Shown: positions 1 through 7,928, numbered from the stretch's first letter. The stretch is DNA of 16,040 bases from Desulfatitalea sp. (GCA_018224505.1 JAGTVD010000065.1:1-16040); one strand, 5' to 3'. Notes: a model not told the origin generated them from the sequence alone. Made by a program: numbers and translations.

Positions 1-937
1 GCCCCTCGCCTTGGTCGGCCACCGGACAGGTCATGGCCTCGATAAGTCGGCTTTCCAGAATGGGATTGAGGCTTTGGGGCGCCGCTAAAGTCACCAACCC
101 GGCGCCTACCCGCAAGGCGGCGGCAGCGCTCATGATCGCTGCACCGGTCCTGCCGGTGCCGCCGGCCACCACCAGGAGGTGGCCCGTGCGGCCTTTGTGG
201 CTCTCGGCATCCCGCCGGGGCAGCCATTCGCGCACCGCGCGGCCGGTGATCAGTTGCTGATGTGGGGCCACCCACTGGCTGACCAGCGGAGGGATACCGA
301 TGTCGACGAGATGGGTCCGACCACAGAAACCGGCACCCGGCTCAACCAAATGGCCAACTTTGGGATGGCCGAAGGTCACCGTGGCCGTGGCCTGGATGCA
401 AAGTCCGCAGGGTTGGCCGGTATCGCTGTTGAGTCCTGAGGGAATATCCACGGCCAGCACCGGTCGCTTGCAGGCGTTGATGAACTGGATCACCTCTTTG
501 AAATAGCCGCGCACGTCGCTGTTCAGCCCAGTGCCGAAAAGGGCATCGATCCAATGGTCGCAGTGGCGCATCTCGTTTTGCCGGGCCGTGAAACCGGCTG
601 CGTCGGGTATTTCCACCACTGGAATGTTCAGAGCGGTCAGCAACTGTCCATTGGCGGCTGCATCGCCCTGGAGCCGGTCGCGTGTGGCCAGCAGGAATAC
701 CCGCACATCAATGCCCCGCTGTACCAGGTAACGGGCTATCACCAGGCCGTCCCCCCCGTTATTGCCCCGCCCGGCGATCACGCCCACCCGCCCCGTCCCT
801 TCCTTGTAAAGGTGTTCAAGAAATACACGGGTTGCGCCGCGACCGGCATTTTCCATCAACACGCGCCCGGGGATCCCGATCTCTTCGATGGTTTTACGGT
901 CCATGGCCTGCATTTCGGCCGCTGTGACGACAATCAT
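1..937 (-). CDS. nnr: Bifunctional NAD(P)H-hydrate epimerase / dehydratase, 3' end cut by window edge
   Basis: This enzyme repairs hydrated NADH and NADPH. The N-terminal YjeF_N domain epimerises the R and S forms of NAD(P)HX, and the C-terminal ribokinase-like domain dehydrates the S form at the cost of ADP or ATP. I translated 312 residues from the ATG at 937 with no stop before the edge; full proteins are about 500 residues. Visible motifs are AGRGNNGGDG (55-64, nucleotide loop), DALFGTG (131-137), VDIPSGL (163-169), and the start of the dehydratase domain at KGRTGHLLVVAGG (248-260). An AAAGGAG ribosome-binding site lies 10 nt before the ATG. It starts 17 nt after the pdxJ-like stop and is the last visible gene of the phoH operon. 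The domain call is secure; the missing C-terminal third cannot be judged. Confidence 0.95.
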   Translation of the reverse strand, partial: MIVVTAAEMQAMDRKTIEEIGIPGRVLMENAGRGATRVFLEHLYKEGTGRVGVIAGRGNNGGDGLVIARYLVQRGIDVRVFLLATRDRLQGDAAANGQLLTALNIPVVEIPDAAGFTARQNEMRHCDHWIDALFGTGLNSDVRGYFKEVIQFINACKRPVLAVDIPSGLNSDTGQPCGLCIQATATVTFGHPKVGHLVEPGAGFCGRTHLVDIGIPPLVSQWVAPHQQLITGRAVREWLPRRDAESHKGRTGHLLVVAGGTGRTGAAIMSAAAALRVGAGLVTLAAPQSLNPILESRLIEAMTCPVADQGEG

Positions 938-954
938 GCCGGGGATGCTCCTTT

Positions 955-1677
955 CTACAGCGTTTGAACCAGCGTTACCATATCCCGTACCGCTGTTTCC
1001 ATGCCAACCAGTACCGCCCGGGCGATGATGCCCTGGCCGAGACTGAATTCATCAATCTCTTTAAGGCCGGCAAACAGCTTGATCAGGCGATAGTCCAGTC
1101 CGCCGCCGACGGCCACATGGAGCCGCAACCGGTGCGCCATTTTGACCACATCGATGATTTTCAGCAATTCCTGGTGCTGATTGGCAACCGTGGGGGCTGT
1201 TTGAAGACGGCGGGTGCTGATGTGGACCCAGTTGGCACGTGCCTGGTGGGCCGATTTGACCTGTTCGGGTTCGGGCACAATGGCCACGCCCACGCTGATG
1301 CCGTTGGATTGCAAGGTGTCCACGATCTCGAAATTGGTTTTGGTGTGCAGCGCCATATCGAACGCATCGGTGGGCGATTCATCCTCGCCTGACGTTGGCG
1401 GCATCAGCACCACCCGTTCCGGCTGGATATCCAAGGCCAGACCGACCCATTCCGCAGCGGCGGTCAGATGGAGTACCATGCGGCCACGCACTGTTTGACG
1501 CAGCAACCGCAGATCCCGTTCATCGAGCAGTGGCTGACGGGGATGCCAACAGGCACCAACACCATCCGCGCCGGCCAATTCGGCCAACAACGCTGCTGCC
1601 GCCGGCGAGGGGGAGGCACTCCGGATCTTGTTGCGCAGTGCAGCCACATGATCCACCATTACCGTTAAACCGGGCAT
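955..1677 (-). CDS. pdxJ: PdxJ-family protein with degenerate active site (pyridoxine 5'-phosphate synthase homologue)
   Basis: PdxJ condenses 1-deoxyxylulose 5-phosphate with aminoacetone phosphate to make pyridoxine 5'-phosphate, the last ring-forming step of vitamin B6 synthesis. This 240-residue protein has the family length and landmarks: VDHVAALRN (8-16), LAGADG (34-39), LLRQT (58-62) and GQGIIARAVL (214-223). Against E. coli PdxJ recalled from memory, the catalytic residues are changed: His45 becomes Cys43, Glu72 becomes His70 and His193 becomes Gly192. Arg47, His52 and Glu153 are also replaced (His45, Leu50, His152). The reading frame is intact, the ribosome-binding site AGGAGGT is strong (4 nt before the ATG), and the gene lies 16 nt after ybeY in an operon, so it is probably expressed. 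It may be a pseudoenzyme or have a new activity. Family membership is secure; classical PdxJ activity is doubtful. Confidence 0.85.
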   Translation of the reverse strand: MPGLTVMVDHVAALRNKIRSASPSPAAAALLAELAGADGVGACWHPRQPLLDERDLRLLRQTVRGRMVLHLTAAAEWVGLALDIQPERVVLMPPTSGEDESPTDAFDMALHTKTNFEIVDTLQSNGISVGVAIVPEPEQVKSAHQARANWVHISTRRLQTAPTVANQHQELLKIIDVVKMAHRLRLHVAVGGGLDYRLIKLFAGLKEIDEFSLGQGIIARAVLVGMETAVRDMVTLVQTL

Positions 1678-1693
1678 TGCACCTCCTGCATCA

Positions 1694-2137
1694 CTACGCT
1701 CTTTTATATACGATCTCCATCAATTCCAAGCTCTTGGCTTCCATCACGTTCGCCTCGGCCTCCGAGTGCACATGGTCGTAACCCACCAAGTGCAAAATAC
1801 CATGAATCAGCAACTCCAGAAATCGTTCCGCCATGTCCATGCCCGCTTCGGCGCTTTCCCGGGCACAGGTGTCCATGGAGATCACCACGTCCCCCAGCAG
1901 CGCCGGGTGAAGGTCGCCATGGGCCCCTTCGCGCATAGGGAAACTGATCACATTGGTTGGACCCTCGTGCTGCAGATATTGCGCGTTGAGCCGGGCGATA
2001 GCAGGGTCATCCACGATCAAAATCGACAGTTCGCCGTCAGGACATCCCAAGACGTTTAAGATGGCTTGGGCGTTCCTTTGCACGTCCTTGATCGCGATGG
2101 GGTGGTTTGCCTGTTGATTGTCGATCAGAATTGCCAT
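1694..2137 (-). CDS. ybeY: Endoribonuclease / rRNA maturation factor YbeY
   Basis: YbeY is a zinc-dependent single-strand endoribonuclease needed for 16S rRNA 3' maturation and ribosome quality control. The metal-binding motif is HGILHLVGYDH at 112-122, with His112, His116 and His122 as ligands, and the family signature PTNVISFP lies at 60-67. I chose the ATG at 2137 (147 residues) because MAILIDNQ aligns with the usual YbeY N-terminus. An upstream start in the same frame at 2176 would add 13 residues of no family likeness. An AAGG lies about 6 nt before the ATG. The gene overlaps the 3' end of the HD phosphodiesterase gene by 101 nt in another frame, so its translation is probably coupled. 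The conserved Arg of E. coli YbeY (position 59) is Leu here, which I recall as common in this part of the family. Confidence 0.95.
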   Translation of the reverse strand: MAILIDNQQANHPIAIKDVQRNAQAILNVLGCPDGELSILIVDDPAIARLNAQYLQHEGPTNVISFPMREGAHGDLHPALLGDVVISMDTCARESAEAGMDMAERFLELLIHGILHLVGYDHVHSEAEANVMEAKSLELMEIVYKRA

Positions 2138-4424
2138 TTTTGACCTTGCTGCTCTCCTTGCCGCCGGATTCGGCATATTCGATGCGGTGATGATGGATAC
2201 CGTTGAGAATCTTGTTGAAGCTTTTGGCGATGCTGTGCAGATCTCTGAGGGTCAGTTCGCAATTATCCAGCTGACCGTCGGAAAACACTTTGTTGATCAG
2301 ATGCTGCACCAATCCCTGGATGCGCGCCGGGGTGGGGTTTTCCAGGGTGCGCGAGGCCGCCTCCACCACGTCGGCCAGCATCACCAGGGCCACCTCCTTG
2401 GTTTGGGGTTTTGGCCCGGGATACCGGAAATCGTCGAGTTTGACGGCGTCCTCCCCTTTTAACTGTTTGGCCTTTTCGAAAAAATAGTGGATCAGGCTGG
2501 TGCCGTGGTGCTGTTGAATGGTGTCCAGTATCACCTGTCCCAGTTTTTGTTTGCGAGCGATTTCCACACCATCCTTGACGTGAGCGATCAGGATCAGACT
2601 CGACATGGAGGGTGCCAGCTTGTCGTGCTTGTTGCGGCCGTCGCTTTGATTTTCAATGAAATAGAGGGGTTTTTTCACCTTGCCGATGTCATGGTAATAA
2701 CCGCACACTTTTCCAAGGAGGGGGTTGGCGTTGATATCGCTCGCTGCGGCCTCCACCAGGGAGCCGACGATCACCGAGTGATGGTAGGTGCCCGGCGCTT
2801 CGATCATCAACCGCCGTAAAATCGGGCGATCCAGGTTGGCCAATTCCAACAGGGTGATGTCGGTGGTGTAGCCGAACCCCATTTCGACCAGCGGCGCTAC
2901 GCCCAAGGTGACGATGCCGCTGGCAAGACCGCCGGCGAAAGCCAAGGCACCCATCCATGCCAGGTTGACCCCTCCTACATCGCCTGAATGGATGCCAATG
3001 GCCAAAGCCATAAACACACCCAACAACCCTGTCTTCATGCCGGCCAGGATGACTACCCTGCGTTCGCGGCAGTGTTGCACCCAGTAGGCCGCCATGCTGT
3101 TGGTGACGGCGAAAAAGAGAAAGGTGTCGAAGCGGGCGCCGAACAGGAGGGCAGCGCAAATGGCCGCTACCATGGCAAAGGGAAGGGCGATCTCAAACCC
3201 CAAAACAAGGCATACCAGCATGGCGCACGCCGCGATGGGGATGGCTACGATGATGGCGTCGGGCGATGCGGTGAGGGGGTGGGCGGTGCTCTGGCCCGCG
3301 GCCAGAATGGTGCCCAACTTGGCCAGCAACAGCACCGCTGCGAGGGCCAGAGCCATGAAGAGTATGTTTTTGCTGGTGTTCAATCGGATATGGTGGGGCA
3401 ATCCCAGATGAAGAAAGTGAAGAACGATCAGTACGATCGTCAGCATTCCGGCGGCGCCGGCAGCCGTGGCGAGCATCGGCTGCCTTTGGGCCTGCTCTTC
3501 CATGGCCCGCAATTTCAGCAATTGCAGCGCATTGACCCGTTCGCCCTCCCGCAGCACCATCTCGCCTGTTTTGATGCGGTACATGATCGGCTTGATACTC
3601 TCACGCGCCTGTTTTTTACGCGCCTCGGTCTCGTTGCGGTTCAAGGTGATATCGGGCTGCAGCAAGCGCTGACTGAAATCGACGATCAGGTTGATCAGGT
3701 TATAGTTCAGGTCTTTGACCAGCGGTTCGGCGACGATGCGCACCATCGTTTTGGCCTGATCCGGCCCATAGTACTGGCGCAGGGCATAAACCGTATTCTC
3801 GGTCTGTGTCGTCACGTCCCGCAACGTGATGCCTTTTTCAATCTCCTGGAGCAGCACCTCTTTATTGGCCACCACCCCATTGGATAGTACGGTGTCCACA
3901 ACGCGGGTGATGATTTCAGCAATGGCCGGGGAAAACAATTCGCCCACCAGTAATCGGTAGGCGCCGCGGCTCACCTCGATACCCATTGCGGCTTCAAAGG
4001 TTTCCTTGTGCGGCCCCAAGGCACGCTCAAGTGCCTGTCGGTCGGGGACGGGCGGGTCGGTTTCGGCCGATTCGGACTGCGTCTGCAGGTTGTTGATGAT
4101 CTCGCGCATCCGTGCGAAAGCTGTTTGGACGCGGTCAATCATCTGGGGAGCGATGCGGGGGTCATGGTCGTAGACGGTCAGGATCTGTTCCACGGCCTGC
4201 TCCTGATTCGCAGCCGTGGCAACTTTGTCCTCGACAAAAAAATCCCGGGGCGCCTTGATATCCTGCATGGCGATGTCGCCCAACTGGTACTGCTCCTGGC
4301 TGATGATCAGGCTGGGGTAGAGCAGGAGCAGAAAGAGCGCCACCATGGCCGCCAGCAACAGCCAGCCCAGATGTGTCGCCATCATGGTACTGAGGGATGT
4401 GTGTTTTTTGTACTCGGGGCTCAT
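2037..4424 (-). CDS. pgpH: 7TM-HD family membrane phosphodiesterase (PgpH/YqfF type, probable c-di-AMP hydrolase)
   Basis: The family hydrolyses cyclic di-AMP to pApA in the cytoplasm, with an outside sensor domain linked through seven membrane helices. The order here is: one N-terminal membrane segment (about 18-41), an extracytoplasmic domain (about 45-310), a block of hydrophobic helices (about 317-520), and a cytoplasmic HD domain (about 530-745). HD landmarks are YHHS (547-550), the metal-binding YHDIGK (577-582), a second HH (639-640) and LADVVEAASR (683-692). The length of 795 residues is normal, apart from a basic, low-complexity tail after about residue 752 that is encoded over the start of ybeY. 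It begins 16 nt after the phoH stop. The phoH-HD-ybeY order matches the Gram-positive arrangement as well as many Desulfobacterota. Activity on c-di-AMP is inferred from the family. Confidence 0.93.
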   Translation of the reverse strand: MSPEYKKHTSLSTMMATHLGWLLLAAMVALFLLLLYPSLIISQEQYQLGDIAMQDIKAPRDFFVEDKVATAANQEQAVEQILTVYDHDPRIAPQMIDRVQTAFARMREIINNLQTQSESAETDPPVPDRQALERALGPHKETFEAAMGIEVSRGAYRLLVGELFSPAIAEIITRVVDTVLSNGVVANKEVLLQEIEKGITLRDVTTQTENTVYALRQYYGPDQAKTMVRIVAEPLVKDLNYNLINLIVDFSQRLLQPDITLNRNETEARKKQARESIKPIMYRIKTGEMVLREGERVNALQLLKLRAMEEQAQRQPMLATAAGAAGMLTIVLIVLHFLHLGLPHHIRLNTSKNILFMALALAAVLLLAKLGTILAAGQSTAHPLTASPDAIIVAIPIAACAMLVCLVLGFEIALPFAMVAAICAALLFGARFDTFLFFAVTNSMAAYWVQHCRERRVVILAGMKTGLLGVFMALAIGIHSGDVGGVNLAWMGALAFAGGLASGIVTLGVAPLVEMGFGYTTDITLLELANLDRPILRRLMIEAPGTYHHSVIVGSLVEAAASDINANPLLGKVCGYYHDIGKVKKPLYFIENQSDGRNKHDKLAPSMSSLILIAHVKDGVEIARKQKLGQVILDTIQQHHGTSLIHYFFEKAKQLKGEDAVKLDDFRYPGPKPQTKEVALVMLADVVEAASRTLENPTPARIQGLVQHLINKVFSDGQLDNCELTLRDLHSIAKSFNKILNGIHHHRIEYAESGGKESSKVKNGNSDRQSTGKPPHRDQGRAKERPSHLKRLGMS

Positions 4425-4440
4425 GGTTCCGGATGCCTCG

Positions 4441-5457
4441 TTATGCCAGGTTCGATGGCATTACGTGTTGTGACTGGCCATTGGTGTCCGCTTTTTTCCG
4501 AGCGGCTGCTTCATATGCCAGTATGATATCCTGGACCAATCGGTGACGCACCACGTCACGTTGGGTGAAAAAAACCATTTTAATGGCCTCGATATGGGCC
4601 AGGATTTGCTTGGCTTCGATCAATCCCGAGGTTTTCTGGGGAGGGAGATCGATTTGGGTTATGTCCCCGGTAATGACCGCCTTGGAGCTGAACCCGATGC
4701 GTGTCAGAAACATCTTCATCTGTTCAGATGTGGTGTTTTGGGCTTCGTCGAGGATGATGAAAGAGTCGTTGAGGGTGCGGCCGCGCATGAAGGCGATGGG
4801 GGCGACCTCGATCACGCCTTGTTGCATCAGGGCGGCAACCTTCTCAAAACGCATCATATCGTGCAGGGCGTCATAGAGCGGACGCAGGTAGGGATTAACC
4901 TTTTCCGCCAGATCGCCGGGTAGAAACCCGAGGGCTTCGCCCGCTTCCACCGCCGGTCGCGTCAGGACAATGCGGTTGACAGTGCCCTTGGTGAGCGCCG
5001 ATATGGCCATGGCCATGGCCAGGTAGGTTTTGCCTGTTCCGGCCGGACCAATGCCGAATACGATGTCATGTTGGCGGATGGCGTCTATGTACTCTTTCTG
5101 GGCGCGGCTCTTGGGGGTGATGGCCATCTTTTTGGCGGTGATATAGACCGTGTCCAGAAATATCTCTTTGAGCAGCGTACGGTCATCGGCGCTCAGCAGG
5201 CGAATGGCATAATCGATATCGTTATCGTAAACGGGATAGCGCTCTTTGATCAGGCCATAGAGCTGGGTCAACAGGTTTTGGGCCAGCTGCACGGTGATCT
5301 CATCACCGCTGAGGTGAACGGTATTACCCCGGGCCTGGACCTGTACGTCCAGACTCCGGGCGATACGCTGCAGATGGCTGTTGTGTTCTCCGAAAAGCTG
5401 CCGGGACAGCTCTACATCGGTGAAGGTGATTCGGGCTTGATGCGTGTTTGGCTCCAT
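4441..5457 (-). CDS. phoH: PhoH-like ATPase (PhoH/YbeZ family)
   Basis: This is a P-loop ATPase of the PhoH family, thought to work in RNA metabolism alongside YbeY; its substrate is not firmly known. The 338 residues contain an N-terminal KH-like segment (about 10-70), Walker A GPAGTGKT (137-144), the family stretch LTRPAVEAGEALGFLPG (165-181) and Walker B FIILDEAQN (233-241), followed by the sensor region VITGDITQIDLP. Length and motif order are typical. The ATG at 5457 has only a weak AGG close to it. It is the first gene of a leftward operon with the HD phosphodiesterase, ybeY, the pdxJ-like gene and nnr. A 221-nt divergent spacer separates it from cvpA and should carry promoters for both directions. 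Confidence 0.95.
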   Translation of the reverse strand: MEPNTHQARITFTDVELSRQLFGEHNSHLQRIARSLDVQVQARGNTVHLSGDEITVQLAQNLLTQLYGLIKERYPVYDNDIDYAIRLLSADDRTLLKEIFLDTVYITAKKMAITPKSRAQKEYIDAIRQHDIVFGIGPAGTGKTYLAMAMAISALTKGTVNRIVLTRPAVEAGEALGFLPGDLAEKVNPYLRPLYDALHDMMRFEKVAALMQQGVIEVAPIAFMRGRTLNDSFIILDEAQNTTSEQMKMFLTRIGFSSKAVITGDITQIDLPPQKTSGLIEAKQILAHIEAIKMVFFTQRDVVRHRLVQDIILAYEAAARKKADTNGQSQHVMPSNLA

Positions 5458-5518
5458 AGCCTGCCGGCGGCCGGCATTCCCCCTTGCATTTGATGCTCGG
5501 TTGATAACGAACCCAGAG

Positions 5519-5545
5519 AATATAAAACTTTTGGGTTGATTGCAA
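5519..5545 (-). promoter_or_regulatory. Weak candidate promoter for the phoH operon
   Basis: Read leftward, TTGCAA (5545-5540) and TATATT (5524-5519) resemble -35 and -10 boxes, but the spacer is only 15 nt. They lie about 60 nt upstream of the phoH ATG in the phoH/cvpA divergent spacer. This is a pattern match only. I saw no better rightward promoter for cvpA than a poor TTGATA at 5585-5590. Confidence 0.3.
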
Positions 5546-5678
5546 ACGGGAAAGCCAATCCGGGATAGTCAATCCATCCACCAATTGATATTTCACCTAT
5601 CCCGTGTTAGCGTCGGGCCCGATTCATTCCACCCCGGTAGGCTCGCGGGCATCTATGGCCGCAGAAAAAAGGTGAAAC

Positions 5679-6212
5679 GTGACATTATTGGATTATGTGC
5701 TGGCAGTGATCTTGGGCTATTGTCTGGTCCGTGGAATTTTCCGGGGGCTGGTCAAGGAACTTTCCTCCATTGTCGGTGTGCTGGCCGGCTTTTATTTCGC
5801 TTTCAGCTATTATGCGCACCTGGCCGGCTTGTTGTCGGAATGGCTGCCCAATGGCGGATATGCCAACATTATCGGTTTTCTGATCTTGTTCGTGGGGATC
5901 TATCTGGTTATCAGTATTATGGGCGCTCTCATCAAATATATGATGAATATCGCTTCCATGGGATGGTTTGACCGGATTGGCGGCATGCTCGTTGGAGGGG
6001 CCAAAGGCGTACTCATTCTGGCGGTGCTGGTGGCGATGCTGACCACTTTTTTACCCAAAAGCACCACTTTGATAAAGGAGTCCACCATGGCACCGCATGT
6101 GATGGGAATCAGTGCGGTAATGGTACGTGTGGTTTCCACTGACATCAAGGCGCTGTTTGACAACCATTTGAAGGAATTGAAACTGACGTGGGACAAACGC
6201 AAAAGCCCATAA
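5679..6212 (+). CDS. cvpA: CvpA family inner-membrane protein
   Basis: CvpA proteins are small inner-membrane proteins linked to colicin V production in E. coli and to envelope stress or purine-related phenotypes; the molecular function is unclear. The 177 residues carry hydrophobic segments at about 5-22, 27-47, 62-86 and 100-124, then a short polar cytoplasmic tail. Family features include the N-terminal LDYVLAVILGYCLVRGIFRG and GWFDRIGGMLVGGAKG (95-110). The start is a GTG at 5679, supported by AAGGTG about 4 nt upstream. Its TAA stop shares bases with the mazG ATG (TAATG), so the two are probably translated together. Confidence 0.9.
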   Translation: MTLLDYVLAVILGYCLVRGIFRGLVKELSSIVGVLAGFYFAFSYYAHLAGLLSEWLPNGGYANIIGFLILFVGIYLVISIMGALIKYMMNIASMGWFDRIGGMLVGGAKGVLILAVLVAMLTTFLPKSTTLIKESTMAPHVMGISAVMVRVVSTDIKALFDNHLKELKLTWDKRKSP

Positions 6213-7006
6213 TGCCGCCGACCTTCGCCGCCATGCTGTCTCTGATAGAAACCTTGCGCGGCGAGCAGGGGTGCCCCTGGGACCGCAAGCAAACGCCGAC
6301 TTCCGCCATAGTCTATCTGGTTGAGGAAGCTTTCGAGCTGGTCGAGGCGGTGACCGCTGACGATACCGCCGCCATTCTGGAAGAGATGGGCGATGTGCTT
6401 TTTCAGGTACTGTTTCTGACGGTGCTTTTCCAACAAGCCGGACGATTCGGTGTGACCGATGTTTTGGGGCGCAACCTTCACAAAATGATCCACCGCCATC
6501 CACATGTGTTTGGTCCCGACAAGTTGGACAATGCCGATCAGGTCAAACAACGCTGGCGGGAAATCAAACAGCTGGAAAAGGGCGATGCCGTGCGGTCGAC
6601 GCTGGATGCCGTTCCGTCCGGATTGCCGGCGCTTATGCGGGCCTACCGGATCAGTGAACGGGCGGCAGGTATTGGCTTCGATTGGGATGACCTGTCGGGT
6701 GTAATGGCGCAGGCGGAATCGGAGTGGGCGGAATTCAACGCCGAGTGCGGTTCAGCCGGCGATGATGCCGCTCCTGAAAAAAAAGCCCGGTTGGCCGAAG
6801 AGTTGGGTGACGTGCTGTTCACGTTGGTCAATGTGGCCCGGTTGGCCGGTATTCACCCTGAAACAGCCCTCTCCGGCGCCACAGAGAAGTTTGTGCGCCG
6901 CTTTAAACAGATGGAAACGTTGGCCGGCGCGCAGGGCAAGGGACTCAACGAGGTGTCGCGGTTGGAGCTGGACGCCCTCTGGCGGACGGTTAAATCGCAG
7001 GAATAG
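6212..7006 (+). CDS. mazG: Nucleoside triphosphate pyrophosphohydrolase MazG
   Basis: MazG cleaves (d)NTPs to the monophosphate and pyrophosphate, clearing abnormal nucleotides and lowering ppGpp effects. The 264 residues contain two MazG domains. The first has CPWDRKQT (21-28), EEAFE (38-42) and EEMGD (57-61), with the acidic Mg2+ ligands in place, plus HRHPHVFG (94-101). The second holds EELGDVLFTLVN (196-207). I chose the ATG at 6212, which overlaps the cvpA stop as TAATG; an in-frame GTG at 6188 would add eight residues inside cvpA. No strong ribosome-binding site is visible, which fits translational coupling to cvpA. Confidence 0.95.
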   Translation: MPPTFAAMLSLIETLRGEQGCPWDRKQTPTSAIVYLVEEAFELVEAVTADDTAAILEEMGDVLFQVLFLTVLFQQAGRFGVTDVLGRNLHKMIHRHPHVFGPDKLDNADQVKQRWREIKQLEKGDAVRSTLDAVPSGLPALMRAYRISERAAGIGFDWDDLSGVMAQAESEWAEFNAECGSAGDDAAPEKKARLAEELGDVLFTLVNVARLAGIHPETALSGATEKFVRRFKQMETLAGAQGKGLNEVSRLELDALWRTVKSQE

Positions 7007-7026
7007 GGACGTTGCGAACAATGGCG

Positions 7027-7083
7027 GGGTCTCCTCGGGGCAGACCCTGACTGCGGAGCGAACGGGTTGCGGGGGCCCGTTCG
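7027..7083. terminator. Two tandem hairpins between convergent genes
   Basis: Two perfect inverted repeats lie between the mazG stop and the convergent small gene. GGGTCT (7027-7032) pairs with AGACCC (7042-7047) over a 9-nt loop. CGAACGGG (7059-7066) pairs with CCCGTTCG (7076-7083) over a 9-nt loop. Neither is followed by a T-run on either strand, so they are not classical intrinsic terminators. They may still act as RNA 3'-end structures in both directions. Confidence 0.35.
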
Positions 7084-7118
7084 AAGTGGGTTAAAATGCG
7101 GGGGAAGTGTGGTGCCGG

Positions 7119-7409
7119 TTAAACCCTTTCGTCGATTGGTTTATCCGATGGCGGCAAGCGATAGATCACATCGCCTGCCTTGTTGTATTTTTCAAAAACC
7201 ACCTTTTCGCCTTCCATCAAATATTTTGAGGTGGGGTCTTTTTCGGCATTTTTGGACCCGGTTGCATCGCTTGCGGACGATGGTTCAACAGGTCTGGCCT
7301 CCCTCAAGGCATCGGCCCTTTGCCGGTTCATCTCCTGGTCATGAATCGGTCCAATGGGATCGGCTTTCATGACGGCCCGTAATGGTGCTTCATTGATCTT
7401 GCTAATCAT
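7119..7409 (-). CDS. Small hypothetical protein with FlaG-like C-terminal motif
   Basis: I do not recognise this 96-residue protein as a whole. It is soluble and charged, with no signal peptide or membrane segment. Residues 1-60 look low in structure (PVEPSSASDATGS region). The tail YNKAGDVIYRLPP at about 75-87 resembles the conserved end of FlaG proteins, which I recall as KETGEVIRQIPP, but the match is short. The ATG at 7409 is preceded by GGGAGG 5 nt upstream, which supports it as a real gene. It lies 75 nt after the DVU0524-like gene and is probably in one transcript with that gene and the aldolase. A flagellar link is inference from motif and neighbour only. Confidence 0.65.
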   Translation of the reverse strand: MISKINEAPLRAVMKADPIGPIHDQEMNRQRADALREARPVEPSSASDATGSKNAEKDPTSKYLMEGEKVVFEKYNKAGDVIYRLPPSDKPIDERV

Positions 7410-7484
7410 GGGATCCTCCCTTCCACCCTTGTTTTCTTGCAGGCTTGGGCATTTCTTGCCCTTTTGCCCGATTGTGGTCCGCGC

Positions 7485-7916
7485 TTAAGATCCGTTATCA
7501 GTGCTTGCGGACACGTTGCCAGCCAGTTGGCCCGTCTCCCCGGACGGCCCACCGCTCAATAAGGGGGTGATCCGGCCAAGGGGTAGGCTGTTGGTGATCT
7601 TCTGGTCGTTCTCATCGATGGTTGAATAGGTAAAGCGCACCTCCGTTTTTTGGGATTGCGGCGATGATGGTTTGTTATAGGTATTGGCCAGAACATCGGC
7701 AAAACGGCTGCGGGGTTCATTGCCCACAATTTGGGCGACAATATCGGCCGAAACCTGGTCAATGATGGCCTGCCGTGGTCGATTGCCAGACGAGGCCACG
7801 CCTTCAGCAGGGGTTGCGCCCTTGTCCGGGTAGCCGCTTCCGCCGTTGGCGCCCTGGCTTAACTGTTTGCGGTAGATGTCCAGGACATTATGGATTTGGT
7901 AGTTGTGAATGTACAT
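7485..7916 (-). CDS. Small protein resembling the DVU0524 family (FlgM-associated in Desulfovibrio)
   Basis: The ATG at 7916 gives 143 residues beginning MYIHNYQIHNVLDIYRKQLS. I recall this N-terminal pattern (YNYQIHNVL..Y.KQLS) from the DVU0524 family, which is encoded beside flgM in Desulfovibrio; I could not check this. The middle contains a helical part (RQAIIDQVSADIVAQIV, about 47-63) and a stretch with beta character (TEVRFTYSTID), and the end is Gly/Ser-rich. The ATG at 7916 is favoured over the in-frame start at 7952 by the ribosome-binding site GGAGGG 6 nt upstream and by the family-like start. It sits 69 nt downstream of the aldolase. No catalytic motif is visible; the function is unknown. 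Confidence 0.8.
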   Translation of the reverse strand: MYIHNYQIHNVLDIYRKQLSQGANGGSGYPDKGATPAEGVASSGNRPRQAIIDQVSADIVAQIVGNEPRSRFADVLANTYNKPSSPQSQKTEVRFTYSTIDENDQKITNSLPLGRITPLLSGGPSGETGQLAGNVSASTDNGS

Positions 7917-7922
7917 AAAGGT

Positions 7923-7928
7923 CCCTCC
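7923..7928 (-). promoter_or_regulatory. Ribosome-binding site that decides the DVU0524-like start
   Basis: GGAGGG on the minus strand lies 6 nt before the ATG at 7916. The alternative in-frame start at 7952 has no comparable site. Confidence 0.75.

Noticed and set aside
1960..1985. Leu in place of the conserved Arg of YbeY before PTNVISFP
   Set aside because: Tyr-Leu at this place is familiar in other YbeY proteins and the three metal His are intact, so loss of function is not supported.
2988..3887. A 299-residue open frame on the plus strand opposite the HD phosphodiesterase
   Set aside because: Composition is rich in Gln, Gly and His as expected for an antisense shadow; the minus strand encodes recognisable membrane helices and sensor domain.
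5463..5475. GC-rich palindromic stretch GCCGGCGGCCGGC before phoH
   Set aside because: It is short and made of two overlapping GCCGGC sites; no reason to see more than composition.
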